DNA of 64,000 nt from Hetaerina americana (GCA_022747635.1 JAKTNV010000007.1:3545905-3609904); one strand, 5' to 3'; counted from the stretch's first letter, positions 35,344 to 46,244 are shown. The notes: a model not told the origin generated them from the sequence alone. Program-made: numbers and translations.

Positions 35344-36119
35344 TTCTAGTTAAACTTACTTTACGACATGTGAAAATACTGAGAGACAGTCTACTGAAGT
35401 ACAAGTACTCAACTACGAACTAGTACCTTAAACGCAATATCAGATAATACAAATTCTGAATGCGTGGACTCCAAAACCTATGCTAAGGACAAATCATCAT
35501 TGTACTCACGGGTATTGTCACATAAACGTTGCAGACGGTCAGTTTTGATTCCAATTCACGAATCCAAGGTTGGGAGTGACTCCTTTGCTAGTAAACGGGT
35601 TGCCAAACACCAGAAGGGATCACAGCTCCTAGGGCACGCCTCGTAGCTTCTTGCACCCCACCTTAGCTCACCAACACACCACACCACGACCTGCGACAAA
35701 GAAACAGCGGGTCTGTTGAGTCGCTCCCGTTAAAGACATATCCGCAGACACTCCTAAGACGAGTCGGGAAGGGCAATATGCAAACGAATCACGCACACGA
35801 ACATAGGAATATGCTTTCTAAGAACCGTCCCGTGAGGAAAGGAATGGGAATTCTCCATTAACGGATGCATGCCAAGAGGAGGGTAACGTTTGCTGAAGTA
35901 ATTCAATTTACGATAACTCCGGAAAAAGGAACAAAGAAAAAATCATGCGCACAAACCGTCACACGCGCCTGTCAAACAACAGCCGTCCTCGGCACCATAG
36001 CTTCATTCAACCACTTTTAAAATACATTTTTAAATATGGTAATAAAACCCTCTCTCCTCGCACGCCAAAAAAATTTTTTACGTCCTCGGCGAGTCGATGC
36101 TCGGAGAGTGCTAGCCAGT
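35344..36119. other. Unassigned DNA
   Basis: No gene or repeat is recognised. Confidence 0.4.
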
Positions 36120-36560
36120 GATTCAACCGTCTGCGTGCGCTGCCTTCTAGCCTTCCCAGCGGTCACGAAAGGGGATAAGAGAGCGGAGTCGGGTGGGTGG
36201 AGGGAGGGAATGGGGCCGGTAGGGGGGTGGCATGGGGAGGCTTTCGATTTACCTTGGGACGGATACCACCTCCACACCACCCAACCATCCGCACACCCCG
36301 CCTCTCGACCATTCCCAGAGATGCTTTCTTCTGCCGCTGCTCGTCCCGCGAAGTAGTAGTTACAGAGGGGAGGAGGGGAAGTGGGGTGGGGAGCACGGCC
36401 ACGAGGGCGGGTGCATTCACTCCGAGCGGAGGGCAAAATCTTCCTCTCCCCGAGAGATAGAGAGGGAAAGAGAAGGTTGAGCGAAGTGAGGTGGGTAGGG
36501 AGGAGGCAGGAACGACTGACCGCCAGGGCAGCGGCAACAGCAGATGGCAACAAAGGAAGC
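36120..36560. promoter_or_regulatory. GC-rich island
   Basis: GC-rich block. A 187-codon minus-strand frame spans 36017-36580 but starts at a GTG and has low-complexity composition. Plus-strand frames of up to 123 codons overlap it. None has a domain, so no gene is called. Confidence 0.3.
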
Positions 36561-37439
36561 AGCCGGAGCAGCGAACACACTCACATGCACACCGTTAAAA
36601 ACGCCTCACTTCCAACCCCCATATTCCTTCCCCGAATCCCCCTCCAGCTCCTCCACCTTTCTCCGGTAACCGTCTGTCAGTCAAGTCTCAAAGTGCATAC
36701 GTTAAGTCCTCCATTTTACGCAGTTACCTTAAGCAAAAACTCACTGGGATAGAAGGGCAAATTTTAGAACACGTGAAAATCCTTCCAGCCGGTCATCCAA
36801 GCGCCCATTAGAAACGTTTTAACAATGCATCCGAGCAAATGCCATTGTTATTGCAAACAGCAACGAATAACCTATAATAAATAAAATTCACAACGGGCAA
36901 CAAAGAAATAAATAAAGGAAGGGAAGGCGATGAACACTGCTCTCGTATTAAATGGTTAAAAATTATATGTGGAGACTTCACCAACGCACCTTGTCACAGA
37001 ACATGCTTTCACAAAATACAAATCAAACCATAAAATAACCAATGCAAAAAACGGTAGTTATCAAACCTTGGGAGGTGACAAAAGGGCGACACAAATCGGC
37101 AGAGGATACCATTGCATTATTTTAAAGATATAAAGGAATTGCTCTAACTTTTCACCGTTCCTCCTCGGAAGTAATTTTCAATCACTCGATGCGAGAATCC
37201 GAGCGGAGACGACCACGCTATCTTCTTCCCTCACAGAGAACATGGCGGGCCGAAACGAGGCGTCGTTCGAAGACTGGACGAAACCTGGGAGTCTTCTGAA
37301 GAGAACTGTGGGCCCTTGTCGGCTGACTTGTTTTGATGAACACACTCAGGGATGGACGCAGAGGAATACTGATGAGTAAACAAATCGTCTAAAAAGGAGG
37401 CACACACGGGAGTTCAATGCATTACTCGGACTCAAGCAC
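36561..37439. other. Unassigned DNA
   Basis: No gene or repeat is recognised between two GC-rich islands. Confidence 0.4.
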
Positions 37440-37855
37440 AACGATACCCACGGCGTCGTGAGCGCGACTGAAAGCTAGCCTCTCAGAGGGGCAGAGAAAC
37501 GGCGGTGGAGGGGAAGGGCGATGGCGGGGAGGGCGCTGTATGCCGGTCTGAAGGGGAGTGCGGGAGGGGAGAGGGTGAGACGGCCTCAGGAAGGGGGTTG
37601 GGGGGGGGGGCAGAGCCCTCACCGACCGCCTCCTCCCACCTTCCGGCGTGTCTCTGTTTGTGTGTGCTGAGGAGACCTTCCGTAAAGGCCCTCGCTTCTT
37701 CCTCGAGGGCCAAAAAGGAAGGGCCTTACAAATCCCTCTCTAAAAAACTACCCATACCTACCTTCGCACGCCACCCCTTCTCACTCTCCTCGCCCCACCC
37801 TGCCCTTCCATTCCCTCCCCCGTCCTCCACACACACGAGTCAGCGCCGCCAGCGG

Positions 37856-37869
37856 GTCACCATGGCAAC
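37856..37869. promoter_or_regulatory. RFX X-box motif GTCACCATGGCAAC
   Basis: This fits the full consensus GTNRCC-NN-RGYAAC of RFX transcription factors. X-boxes are found upstream of ciliary genes in animals. Binding here is inferred from sequence only. The palindromic form has no strand. The nearest candidate start on the minus strand is at 38071, in which case the site would lie downstream, in the first intron. Confidence 0.5.
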
Positions 37870-38017
37870 GGAGAAACCTCCCTCCGCTGCTGACAAACGA
37901 GCGTCGATCGGCGAGCAAGTACGAAAAGATAGTTTCGGGAAACCGGGAGGAGCGCCCATGAAAAAAGTAGAAGCCAGGTGTATGCGGAGTCGCCGGTCGG
38001 TCGGCCGGATTACTCAC

Positions 38018-38071
38018 GGTCGGTCGAATTTCGTCGCGGAGGCAGTTGCCCGTGCCGAGTGCACCCGCCAT
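38018..38071 (-). CDS. Possible first coding exon (minus strand)
   Basis: On the minus strand ATG at 38071 sits in CAAGATGGCGGG, the YY1/Pho-type motif often seen at translation or transcription starts of housekeeping genes. The frame reads MAGALGTGNCLRDEIRPT (18 codons). A strong donor, GTGAGTAA, follows immediately (from 38017 downward), so the exon would end in phase 0. No downstream exon was recognised, so the gene cannot be named. A chance match is quite possible. Confidence 0.25.
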
Positions 38072-38110
38072 CTTGGGTGGGGGGGGGGGGGCGAGTCATT
38101 GCTGAAATGA

Positions 38111-39482
38111 AGAATGATGGAACGGCGGTGAAAAGTTAATGCGTGCGCGTCTTAGTTCCTTTAATGCTTCGTATCGAAGTTTCCTAATCCTTTTTCTCGC
38201 GGCAAATGGAAAGATCCCAGCTCTTCATTGCACCCTGTCAACATAGTGAGACAAAATCAGCCCATACCGTCCACCATAGAATAACTGTGAGACCCATCCG
38301 AAGCAGAGGCATATTAACTGATGGCAGCAGCATGCTTGATTTTCATGCCCTGACTCAACCGAAGACGACAGTCTATCACATTTTTATTTCCCCCCCTGAA
38401 TCTCACGCGTATACTTTAAATTGCTAATTTCCTCCCGCGAAATTTCACAATAAAGGTACTCGATGAGGAATTTAGGATATTAATAGAGAAATTGATTAAT
38501 AGTCATTGTCTTTGCCCCAAATCCTTTTGAGCGAAATAGGTGTTGCGTAAGGATTGACAAGGCCCGAGTGTTACTTCATTCCTAGAGTGTCATTTTTTGT
38601 TGCCCTATCGAATGAAACTGCTTCGGTGCGACATCGTCCACCCCTTCAGCTGCAGTGGTTGTGCAATATGCACGTAGGATACAATAACGAACGGAAGTGT
38701 AAGTGACGAACGTGTACCTTTCCAGTGTTAGAGAAGGAGAAGTTGAAAGAAAGACCACTAGTGGGTTGGCAATTGGCCGTAAATTAAGAAGAGGAACTTA
38801 ATTAAATTACCTTAAATTAAGGGCTGGAACATTTTGCCCATTTACACGTCAACACGACGTAACAACATTTACTAATCCTAAATCTTTAAAATTAAACATC
38901 AACTTAATAACTCTAGTCTACAAACTACTTTTTTTTCTCTATTTTGCTCATCAAAGAATTGTCACTTTATATTAGGTATATTATATCAATAAAGTTTCAG
39001 AAGCACTTTGATGTGTGAAATAACCTGTAGCAACTCGATCAAATATAAACAAAATATATTACATAACTAGAAAACGAGTAAAGCGCGTTTATGTAAAATG
39101 AGATATATTTGAATGAAAGTAGCCCATTTGCCGACCGTTAATTTAAAAACAGGACCACGTCCAGTAAGACACTGCGGGAGAGGGCGAGGTGACATAAAAT
39201 CGGAGACGGTGAAAATCTAAAGGAAGGTGCGAGAGTATTGACCTGTCTCATTGAAACATCATTGGTAATGGTTATTTATGCTTTCCAGGGGATTAGCAGT
39301 TCTTGCCTTAATGAAAATAATTGATTGGAATATGGATAATTTGTCCTTTTCTCTCAATGCTTCCTGGTTACATTCGAAATGGCAAAGTGAAATACCTATC
39401 TATCACTGAATGAGTTGCTTCTCACTAAGTCACTTAACATATGGCAGATTAAGCAGAGAATTTAATATTCTTCATTAATTGT
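38111..39482. other. Unassigned DNA
   Basis: AT-rich from about 38800 to 39130. No gene or repeat is recognised. Confidence 0.4.
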
Positions 39483-39756
39483 TGAAATGTAATGAAATAA
39501 TTGACTTTGTAACCACAAAGTTACGCTTGAGACAACAAATTTTATTAAGTGCGCCAGTAACGCAGTTATGGCAAGCCTCTACAGAAGACTCTCCATAAAA
39601 TACCGGAATGCGTCATTGAACATCTTCTTCAACAGCCGCTGCATCTCCCTTGGGGTTTTCCCGAAGTACAAGGTGTGTGGAATTACAAAGTCCATTATTT
39701 CATTACATTTCAATATGTTATGCAAATTCCACAAAGTTACGCCTGAGACAACAAAT
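39483..39756. repeat. Composite direct and inverted repeats, MITE-like
   Basis: A 28-bp unit beginning CCACAAAGTTACGC is present directly at 39513-39540 and 39729-39756 with one difference. The sequence just before the first unit, 39483-39510, reappears inverted at 39685-39712. The arrangement suggests a rearranged or nested non-autonomous transposon. A 68-codon minus-strand frame inside (39579-39785) has no recognised motif. Confidence 0.45.
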
Positions 39757-40784
39757 TCTTCATTAAGATTCACTGCAATGCGCAATTAAGTATTATCCTT
39801 GCAAGCGAGCAATGGTCCGTTCGTGACTCAGCAGGGACCTTCAACTTTACCGTCACGTCAGGAACACTAGAATACTTTGGGGAGAAAATTCATCCGTTTA
39901 CGAAAAAAACGATATTTGCATAACAAAGCACCGAAGTAACCACGAAACGTTTTTACGGCGCTGCAACGAGGATGCATCCTCACTACAGCATCCTCTCTGG
40001 TCAATCTCGTTACTTAAACAGTTCTTCGCGTCACTTGAATACCGGAAATGAAAAACCGTTAACCGAACTAACGTCGAAATCCCGGTTAGAATGCTTTAGC
40101 AGTGTGTCCTCGGCATATCTTCAGTGGCGTCGCATCCCCCTCTAGTCTCCATGGAGATGGAAAATTGGCACAAAAGGAGAGGACGGGGGGAGGGAGGACT
40201 TCGGACAAACAAAAGAGGACGGAAGCAACGCCCGGGGTGAGAAGGGAGAACGTGTGTATATGCGCGCCTTCAATTCAGCAGGGCTTCATAGTGCATTCTG
40301 TACACACAAAAGGAGAGAGCAATATGCCATTTTGGTCGCAAATATGGTCGATGATAAATTTCACTACAGACGAAAAACAAAATATGGGATAGGACAACTT
40401 CAATTTAAAAATTGAAATGAGGAAAAAATATATCACGTAAACAGCACATATTTCCGGGAATAATAAAATAAATAATATCTAAAGGGAAAGAGTTCCTGCA
40501 TGTACGCGAAAACCGTGGAAGAATTAGATTGACCAACGATTCCAGATGCCGTTTCGTTTTGTAGCCACGACCTAAGATTGCAGTAAAGAGCCGTATAAAT
40601 AGGTTGGCTGTATTTAAAATCAAAGATTTAATTTATCCGAAGTTCGATTGACCGCCCTGCACTCTTCATTTATTTGCTTTATTAAGTAGTGATATTTTAG
40701 AACTGAGTCTATGACTGAGACCGGCGTCTTAAAATTACCAAGGGAGTCAAGGGCTGGGTATCAATCCCGGAGCCAAGGTTAAAT
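39757..40784. other. Unassigned DNA
   Basis: No gene is recognised. A perfect 14-base palindrome GAGGATGCATCCTC lies at 39968-39981. Confidence 0.35.
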
Positions 40785-41042
40785 TAAAGTTTAAACCTCT
40801 CGTTGCATAAAGGACGTCTCTTTTGGAGTAATGCTGATCCCATCTTACCACGGTAGGAGAGATCATATGAATAAAATTAGAGAGATCAATCATCGAACAA
40901 ACAGCTTTATGATGTCATTTTTTCCGCGAATGATAAGAGATGGGAATAATATTATCCGACATCAGCAGGGGTGAAAATATTCGGGACGTAATTAGTCTGT
41001 TGTGTATTCACCCTAGCGGTGGCTTACGTGGTACTAAAACAA
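40785..41042 (+). mobile_element. LINE family A, 3' fragment (plus)
   Basis: It starts in the coding region just before the stop, equivalent to the GGTAGGAGAGATCAT stretch of copy 1. It runs through TTTTTTCCGCGAATGATA to the tail CACCCTAGCGGTGGC and GGTACTAAAAC. It is 5'-truncated and non-coding. Its 3' end meets the 3' end of the minus-strand copy 19 bp further on. Confidence 0.8.
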
Positions 41043-41060
41043 TAGTAAAAGTACTATAAA

Positions 41061-42310
41061 TAATACCTAGTGAGCCACCGCCAAGATGTGTGGCAGGGGG
41101 TCATTATACACCAGGCTTCTCTCTAATTTTACTAGCATGATCTCTCCTACCGTAGTGCGATGGGGGTAATAATATATTTTCAACATCACTGCTGAAGGGA
41201 CATCCTTCCAAACCTAATGGAAGAAATTTAATCTCTAATTTAACCATCTCTCTGTGAGTGATTCCCAGCCTAGCTGCTCTAATATTTTGGATTCGCTACT
41301 AAGTTTATCATGACAACGTTTTACAAATCTAGCTCCTCTACGCTGCACGCGATCCAATTCGGCAATCAATCCAACTTCGTGAGGATTCCATATACTAGCA
41401 GCATAATCTAAAGGAGGCCTAACCAACGACAGATTACATTTCTCTTTAACCTTTTCATCACTTTTACCAAGTACTCTTCTAAAAAATCCTAATTTTTTGT
41501 TAGCTTGTCCATATATACCCCGTATGTGTCTCACCCGGGAGAGGTCGTGAGTGAGGGTAACGCCCAAGTATTTAATCGAATCTTCGCATTCCATTTCGGC
41601 GTTCCCGATGCAGTAGGCGTTCGGGAGGGAATAGCTCTTTTCGCAAAATTTTATCACTCCCCACTTTTTTAAGTCTAATTCTAATTTTATACTGTCTCAC
41701 CAACCATATACAGCATTAAGGTCATCTGATAAGGGTGCTGTGTCCTCAGGATCATGGATATCGCGGTCCACACTGCATGTTCGGCAAAGAAACATATTTT
41801 ACTAGTGACTACGGAGTCAATGTCGTTAACGCGAAGTAGGAATATACTAAGTCCGACGGCACTTCCCTGGGAAACACACCTGGAGTAACTTGCCACTGAA
41901 TTTGAGTTAACTCCATCTATGACCAATCTTGAACCCGACCATTCAGAAAGTCTTCAATCGCACGCCGGTTATTTTTATCCAAGCCATATTCCTCTTGCTT
42001 TGTCAGCAGTTTATTATGAGGTACTTTGTCGAAAGCCTTTTTGAAATCTAGAAATACCGCGTTCACTGGAATAATGCTCTTTCTTGAACTAAGGATATCT
42101 TGAGCTAAAAGCGTCTCTCACAGGATCTACCCTTTCGGCAACCGTCCTGGTTTTTCGTCAATAACTCCTGGCTATCGAGGTGTCTCCGATCGAACTTGTA
42201 ACTATATATTCCATGAACTTGCATTATATTGATGTGAAGGAAAAGTGTCTGCAATTGTTTTCTCTTACTCCATAATAATTCTCTTTGTCCTTCTTCCGTT
42301 AATCCCCCCA
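41061..42310 (-). mobile_element. LINE family A, copy 3 (minus), defective
   Basis: A 5'-truncated minus-strand copy with reverse transcriptase and 3' tail. Compared with copies 1 and 2 it has fewer shared lesions and preserves different parts, so it is an independent insertion. Its 3' tail (41061-41150) keeps CCACACATCTT-type and GGTGGCTCA sequence. Confidence 0.85.
41220..42310 (-). pseudogene. LINE A reverse transcriptase, decayed (copy 3)
   Basis: From high to low coordinates the pieces are YSYKFDRRHLDSQELL with TKNQDGCRKGR (near 42110-42200), AVFLDFKKAFDKVPHNKLL (near 42010-42070), LRVNDIDSVVTSKICFFAEH (near 41790-41850), EDSIKYLGVTLTHDLSRVRH (near 41525-41590), CNLSLVRPPLDYAASIWNPH (near 41390-41440) and GWESLTER (near 41240-41265). 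The catalytic FADD is changed to FAEH, so both catalytic Asp are lost. The largest frames are 41235-41657 (140 codons), 41687-41926 and 42105-42311, separated by frame changes. Confidence 0.85.
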
Positions 42311-42884
42311 CAGCCCATGCACGTAATTCGTGCTTAGCTTATTTCCCCATTAGCTTCTCTTGCTTACAAATACTTCAACGAAATCCATTTTGACTTTGGG
42401 TGTGGCAAGTCATGTTGGGTATTATAACTGCAAAGCCCGATGCATATCAGTGGGTGACTCCATTAAAAGTAACAGTCGCGGAATTTCCCACAGTTTCTTG
42501 GAACTGCAAATATATCGAATATAACAGTCGAATGGACTGTTTTACTGGGTATTGCAAATATGGTGAGCAAAGTACAAAACCAGTGCGATAGGAATGGGAT
42601 GAGCATCTGTGTATTTAAAACGAAGGTAATGATATTATCAAGAAATAATACTGCTAAGATAGATATTAGAAAAGGGGGACATAATCTAAGGTGAATTGAA
42701 TAGATAACAATCAATAAATAACAATAGCTAGCAATCGATTCTGCTCCAAAATCCTGTCACACAACGTTAGGTGGATCGCGAGGCATTTATGTAGATTTAG
42801 ATATTCTGTAAGAAGTGATGACATTCAGCTCATTTTAAGGAATCCAAATTGCTATGAAAAACATGAACATCCATTAAAGATCAG
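42311..42884. other. Unassigned DNA
   Basis: No gene is recognised between the LINE A copy and the LINE B fragment. Confidence 0.4.
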
Positions 42885-43560
42885 CTCAATTGGCCGTGTG
42901 TCGTGCCCAGCAGCGGGGGAGGCAAGGCTTCCTCAGTCGTCATCTCACGAAATCCTTGCAAAACGAAGATGACAGTAGCAACTTAGATAACACAGAAGAC
43001 CAAAATAGTTAACATAGAAACTTGAAATGCTAGGGCAGTGTTGACGACAGGACTACAGAATATAGAGCGAGAGATGGAATGAGGAAATCTAGATATTTTA
43101 GGTCAATGCGAGGTGAAATGGAAGGATAGCGGGGCTTACTGGAGTGATAATTATAGAATAATATACAGCGGCGGGGATGAGAGCCATTGAGGGGTTGCCA
43201 TAGTATTAAATGAAGAGGTAAGAAGAAGCGTAGTCAACATAGAGCAAGCTATGGATAGAATATTACTAGTAGAGATGAAAGCAGAACCGATGACCTTGGT
43301 CATTGTTCAGGTATACATGCCACCGAACAACCAGGCGGAGGAAGAAGTCGATAGGATATACGATTAGTTAGAGGACATAATCACGTGTGTTCCCGCTGGG
43401 AAACATTTGATAGTGATGGGGGATTGGAATGCGACGGTAGGCGAAGGGAGAGACGGTGAGAAGCTGGGGAACTGCAGTTTAGGTACGAGGAATGGCCGCG
43501 GGGAGAAAGTAACTGATTTTTGCAGAAAACAAGGGTTTGGCCATCACAAATGCTTGCTTT
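42885..43560 (+). mobile_element. LINE family B, endonuclease fragment
   Basis: The 5' part (GTGTCGTGCCCAGCAGCGGG, then GGCAAGGCTTCCTC) matches the segment before the endonuclease in the copy at 13.8-13.9 kb. The endonuclease follows, and the copy stops near 43560 inside the region after DFCRKQG. Reverse transcriptase and C-terminus are absent. Confidence 0.75.
43010..43560 (+). pseudogene. LINE B endonuclease, better preserved than at 14 kb
   Basis: Pieces in order are NARWNGRIAG-like and IIYSGGDESH-like, both damaged, then a clean stretch. This reads MKAEPMTLVIVQVYMPPNNQ (near 43275-43335), AEEEVDRIYD, then GKHLIVMGDWNATVGEG (near 43400-43450) and GTRNGRGEKVTDFCRKQG (near 43480-43540). The conserved MGDWN motif is intact here. 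A TAG in place of a codon after DRIYD and several upstream stops inactivate it. Confidence 0.75.
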
Positions 43561-43569
43561 AAACACCAC

Positions 43570-43716
43570 CATTAGCGGACTCTTGGCGCCTTTCGTCAAG
43601 ACTAGGCTGATGTAGACGTCGTTTTTCTCTCCACCCTTCCTTTCCCATCCATCCTTAATGGCGCAAATGACCTTACCCGTCGGTCGCCTCCCATATAAAC
43701 TACTACTACTACTTTA
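43570..43716 (+). repeat. SINE family 3, 5'-truncated copy
   Basis: The segment from TTGGCGCCTTTCGTCAAG through TTTCTCTCCACCCTTCC to GGTCGCCTCCCATATAAAC aligns with the non-tRNA body of the SINE at 59155-59430, with a 14-base insertion relative to it. It ends in (CTA)n, a tail type of LINE-mobilised SINEs. It abuts the LINE B endonuclease fragment. Confidence 0.65.
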
Positions 43717-43859
43717 AGGTAATAGGCATCACTTTACAAAACTTGCTCATTTCATTAACTCTATTTTAATGGTCCGCAAATGAAATCACCAGCCGAAGCT
43801 TTATGCGAAGAGGGAGCCCCACATAGGGGAGACGTACCAGACCACCTCTGCTCTTAACT
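43717..43859. other. Short unassigned gap
   Basis: Nothing recognisable is seen between the SINE tail and the Penelope-like region. Confidence 0.4.
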
Positions 43860-44190
43860 TATTTGGTGGTTTGTAGATCCAACGGACCCTGAGCAACACG
43901 TGGAAACCGATCCTTAGAGTAATGGGTGAAACCAGGGACGACGGGCGGCCAATGGGAAGGCGCCCTGATACGGACCAATCAAATGACACCTGATTGGGGG
44001 GAAAACCATATATATACGGGAAAAAAGAGGCAAACGGCATTTCAGAAGCCCTGAAGGCGATGACCGAGTTGGACATCGAAACGTTGGCCAATATGGACGA
44101 TATAACCCGGTGGAGGACCCGAGAGGAATTTACGCAGCCATGGAATTTGCATCTCAGGGGTCTCTCCGGCGACTCATCGATGATGGAAAG
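43860..44190 (+). mobile_element. Possible Penelope-like terminal region with promoter
   Basis: CCAAT boxes lie at 43948-43952 and 43974-43978, and an inverted one (ATTGG) at 43993-43997. A TATA-like CATATATATAC is at 44008-44017. Downstream, CTGAAGGCGATG (from 44051) and CATCGAAACGTTGGCC form a degenerate hammerhead-like CTGAnG...GAAAC arrangement. This order resembles the LTR-like ends of Penelope-like retroelements. The core box reads CTGAAGG rather than CTGANGA. No reverse transcriptase is adjacent. A host promoter is the alternative. Confidence 0.4.
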
Positions 44191-44199
44191 CATAAAACA

Positions 44200-44860
44200 T
44201 CACCGACTTGGAATTGACCCCTCTCCGCTCAAACAGGAGGGCCCCCGCCCCTGCCTCCTCGGAAGCCTCTTCCTCCGCTTCCTCCCCTCACGCTGGGCGA
44301 AATAAAGAGAAGCCGTTCCCGCAAGCGTCGGGGGCAACGTGGGTTACCTAATCGGGAGCCCTCGGACCAAAGATTAGCAACCAATCCAAAGACTTGGAGG
44401 GCTCCGGGCCCTCTTTCGCTCTCGGCTGGAGCTGTGATTCCGTGATAATAAAAGTTGGAGCTTGCAAACGGTGCGATCGAACACACATTCAGAACGGTCC
44501 GGATAATACGGGCGCGACCGCGGAAAACAATGCAATGGGGGACAGCGAGCATTCGAAAACAATTGAAAGGCCTCCTTTCCTCGCCCCAGCTAGCCAGGGC
44601 GAATTTCCGGAGGCGAACGTATTAAGGACGCGCGCTGCCTCGAAACGCCCCCCCCCCCCCCCCTTAGGACCGCCGAGTCCCGTGGTCGCCCGAGACGAGG
44701 GGCCCGCCGCCTGGCCGGGAGCATTAGCGGGTGTGGTGCAGCAGCGGGTGGGGGGTGCCGCGCGAAGTCAGGGAATGCGTACTTCGAACAAAGGAGTGCA
44801 ATTACATCGCCAGCGTATCGCGCCACGTGTTCATTGTGCCCTCGGAGATCTGGACAGGTG
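44200..44860. promoter_or_regulatory. GC-rich island with the longest C run
   Basis: GC-rich block with 16 consecutive C at 44648-44663, the longest homopolymer in the window. Frames of up to 155 codons on both strands have no domain. Confidence 0.3.
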
Positions 44861-45404
44861 AGTGATGCTAATTCGAACCAAGGATTTCCAAGAGAAGTTG
44901 CCCCCGCCTGCTGCCCATTCCACCCATTGGAGGCTGATTTTTGACGGGCACAGAACTGTAGAGCACATTACTATGGACTCGAATGACCCTTGCGTCAACT
45001 CTCTTCCCTCACACAATGTCCTCCTCATGCTCATTCGGCGTCCTCCCCGTTGGCCTTCGTCTCACCTAGCATGCCAATTCAGTCCATCATCTCCTCCTTC
45101 CAAACTTGCTAAATATAAACCTTGAACCATTCAATTACACTATATAACGCCGTTATAAAATCTGCCCCCTCTCCTCTCGATCCCCCTCCGCCTCGCCATT
45201 CCCCCTCCCTCGCCGATCTGTCCGTCCTCTCGGATGCCCGTAAGTAGGCCCGTGCGGTACAGAAAACATAATTTGCACTACGACCGCAGTTGGAAAACGC
45301 GGGCAGTGTGTGGGAGGAGGGGTTTAGGAGACGGAGAGGGCGCTAAGAGGAGTCGCTCGGTTTTTGAATTAATATTAAGAATTGAAGGCGAGCGATTGAC
45401 AGAG
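44861..45404. other. Unassigned DNA
   Basis: Pyrimidine-rich in part. No gene is recognised. Confidence 0.4.
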
Positions 45405-45570
45405 GGAATGGGATGGGAGTCCATCCGAAGACGAATTGAGACGGACTGACCAAGGCTATTGGAAAGGCCTAGAACAATCGATCAAACTAATTGCGCCAAA
45501 GATATCATGAAGGCCCCTCATTATATCGGCAGTTTGGACCATTCAAATTAGATAAGGGCACCAATAGATT
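45405..45570 (+). pseudogene. LINE family C C-terminal relic, copy 1
   Basis: The pieces GWESIRRRIETD (ending 45446), RLLERPRTI (near 45457-45483) and KAPHYIGSLDHSN (near 45510-45550) match, in the same order, the better copy at 46245-46690 (WESLEVRREQ, RLLERF, MAPHYLGRSGHKD). This is the end of a CR1/jockey-type ORF2 after the reverse transcriptase. A TGA after ETD and frame changes break it. Confidence 0.5.
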
Positions 45571-45689
45571 TAAGGACTCTCTTAACATAACCTTCCTCTT
45601 TATTAAAAACCGCGTACAATTTGTTTTGTTTACATTTATCTTCACCCTATAACTATCGCACCGGCCTTCCAATGCGCTAAGCAGGATTT

Positions 45690-45905
45690 TAAAACACGTC
45701 GGCTGACTGACAAACTAAAGCTTGGTCATCAGCTAACCTAACTGATTTTACGAATTCCCCGCCCACTTTCATTCCTACTTCCAGTTCTTCTCATGCCTCT
45801 TTAATCATTTCCTCCACATAAACGTTGAACAGCAACGGTGATAATGGGCAACCCTGCGTTGCACCTCTTCGTAACACTACCCATTCTGACTCTCCGTTAA
45901 ACTAT
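45690..45905 (-). pseudogene. Reverse transcriptase fragment of another LINE
   Basis: Read on the minus strand: VVLRRGATQGCPLSPLLFNV, YVEEMIKEA, then after a stop EELEVGMKVGGEFVKSVRLA with DDQALVC. The GCPLSP and (Y/F)ADD motifs of the fingers/palm are clear, the latter as LADD with both catalytic Asp kept. It is the RT type of LINEs that carry endonucleases like family B, so it may be the RT missing from the two family B copies. Neither endonuclease nor C-terminus is next to it. Confidence 0.65.
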
Positions 45906-46244
45906 TAATTAAATTTTCCCCAATGGCATGATTGCGCCATCAGTTTAGGTATTCCTGTCTAAAATATAAGGAGATTATGCAAGTTTTTCTTTCAAAATGA
46001 CTGGTATTTTCAAGAGCCGTTGCCTAGCTTTCGTGTCAGTTGAATATTTTTCAAAATAACCAACGTATTGTTTCATGAAAAATTAATGCTTAGATTGAAG
46101 ATGCTCTGTGAGAAACGTTTTATATACATGCTGGACCACACCAGAATAAATCACGCTCTGAAGTGTTGTTTCACATTCATCTCCATAGTCAGTAAACCCA
46201 AACTGAAAAGTTTAAAACACAAAAGTACAAAGAACCCGAACCCT
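45906..46244. other. Unassigned DNA
   Basis: No gene is recognised between the two LINE fragments. Confidence 0.35.

Larger units (their letters stand above)
37440..38110. promoter_or_regulatory. GC-rich island, best promoter candidate
   Basis: About 670 bp of CpG-rich DNA with G runs at 37600-37610 and 38079-38091. It holds a consensus RFX X-box, a YY1/Pho-type CCGCCATCTT motif and a possible minus-strand first exon, described separately. A 201-codon plus-strand frame covers it and may contain a real N-terminus from ATG 37861, but that ATG lies inside the X-box. Confidence 0.45.

Noticed and set aside
36017..36580. 187-codon minus-strand frame
   Set aside because: Starts at a GTG, has Leu/Ser/Pro/Arg low-complexity content and no family resemblance; lies in a GC-rich island.
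37505..38110. 201-codon plus-strand frame with ATG at 37861 in a good start context
   Set aside because: The ATG is part of an X-box palindrome, the C-terminal part runs through a 13-base G run, and no convincing donor site follows.
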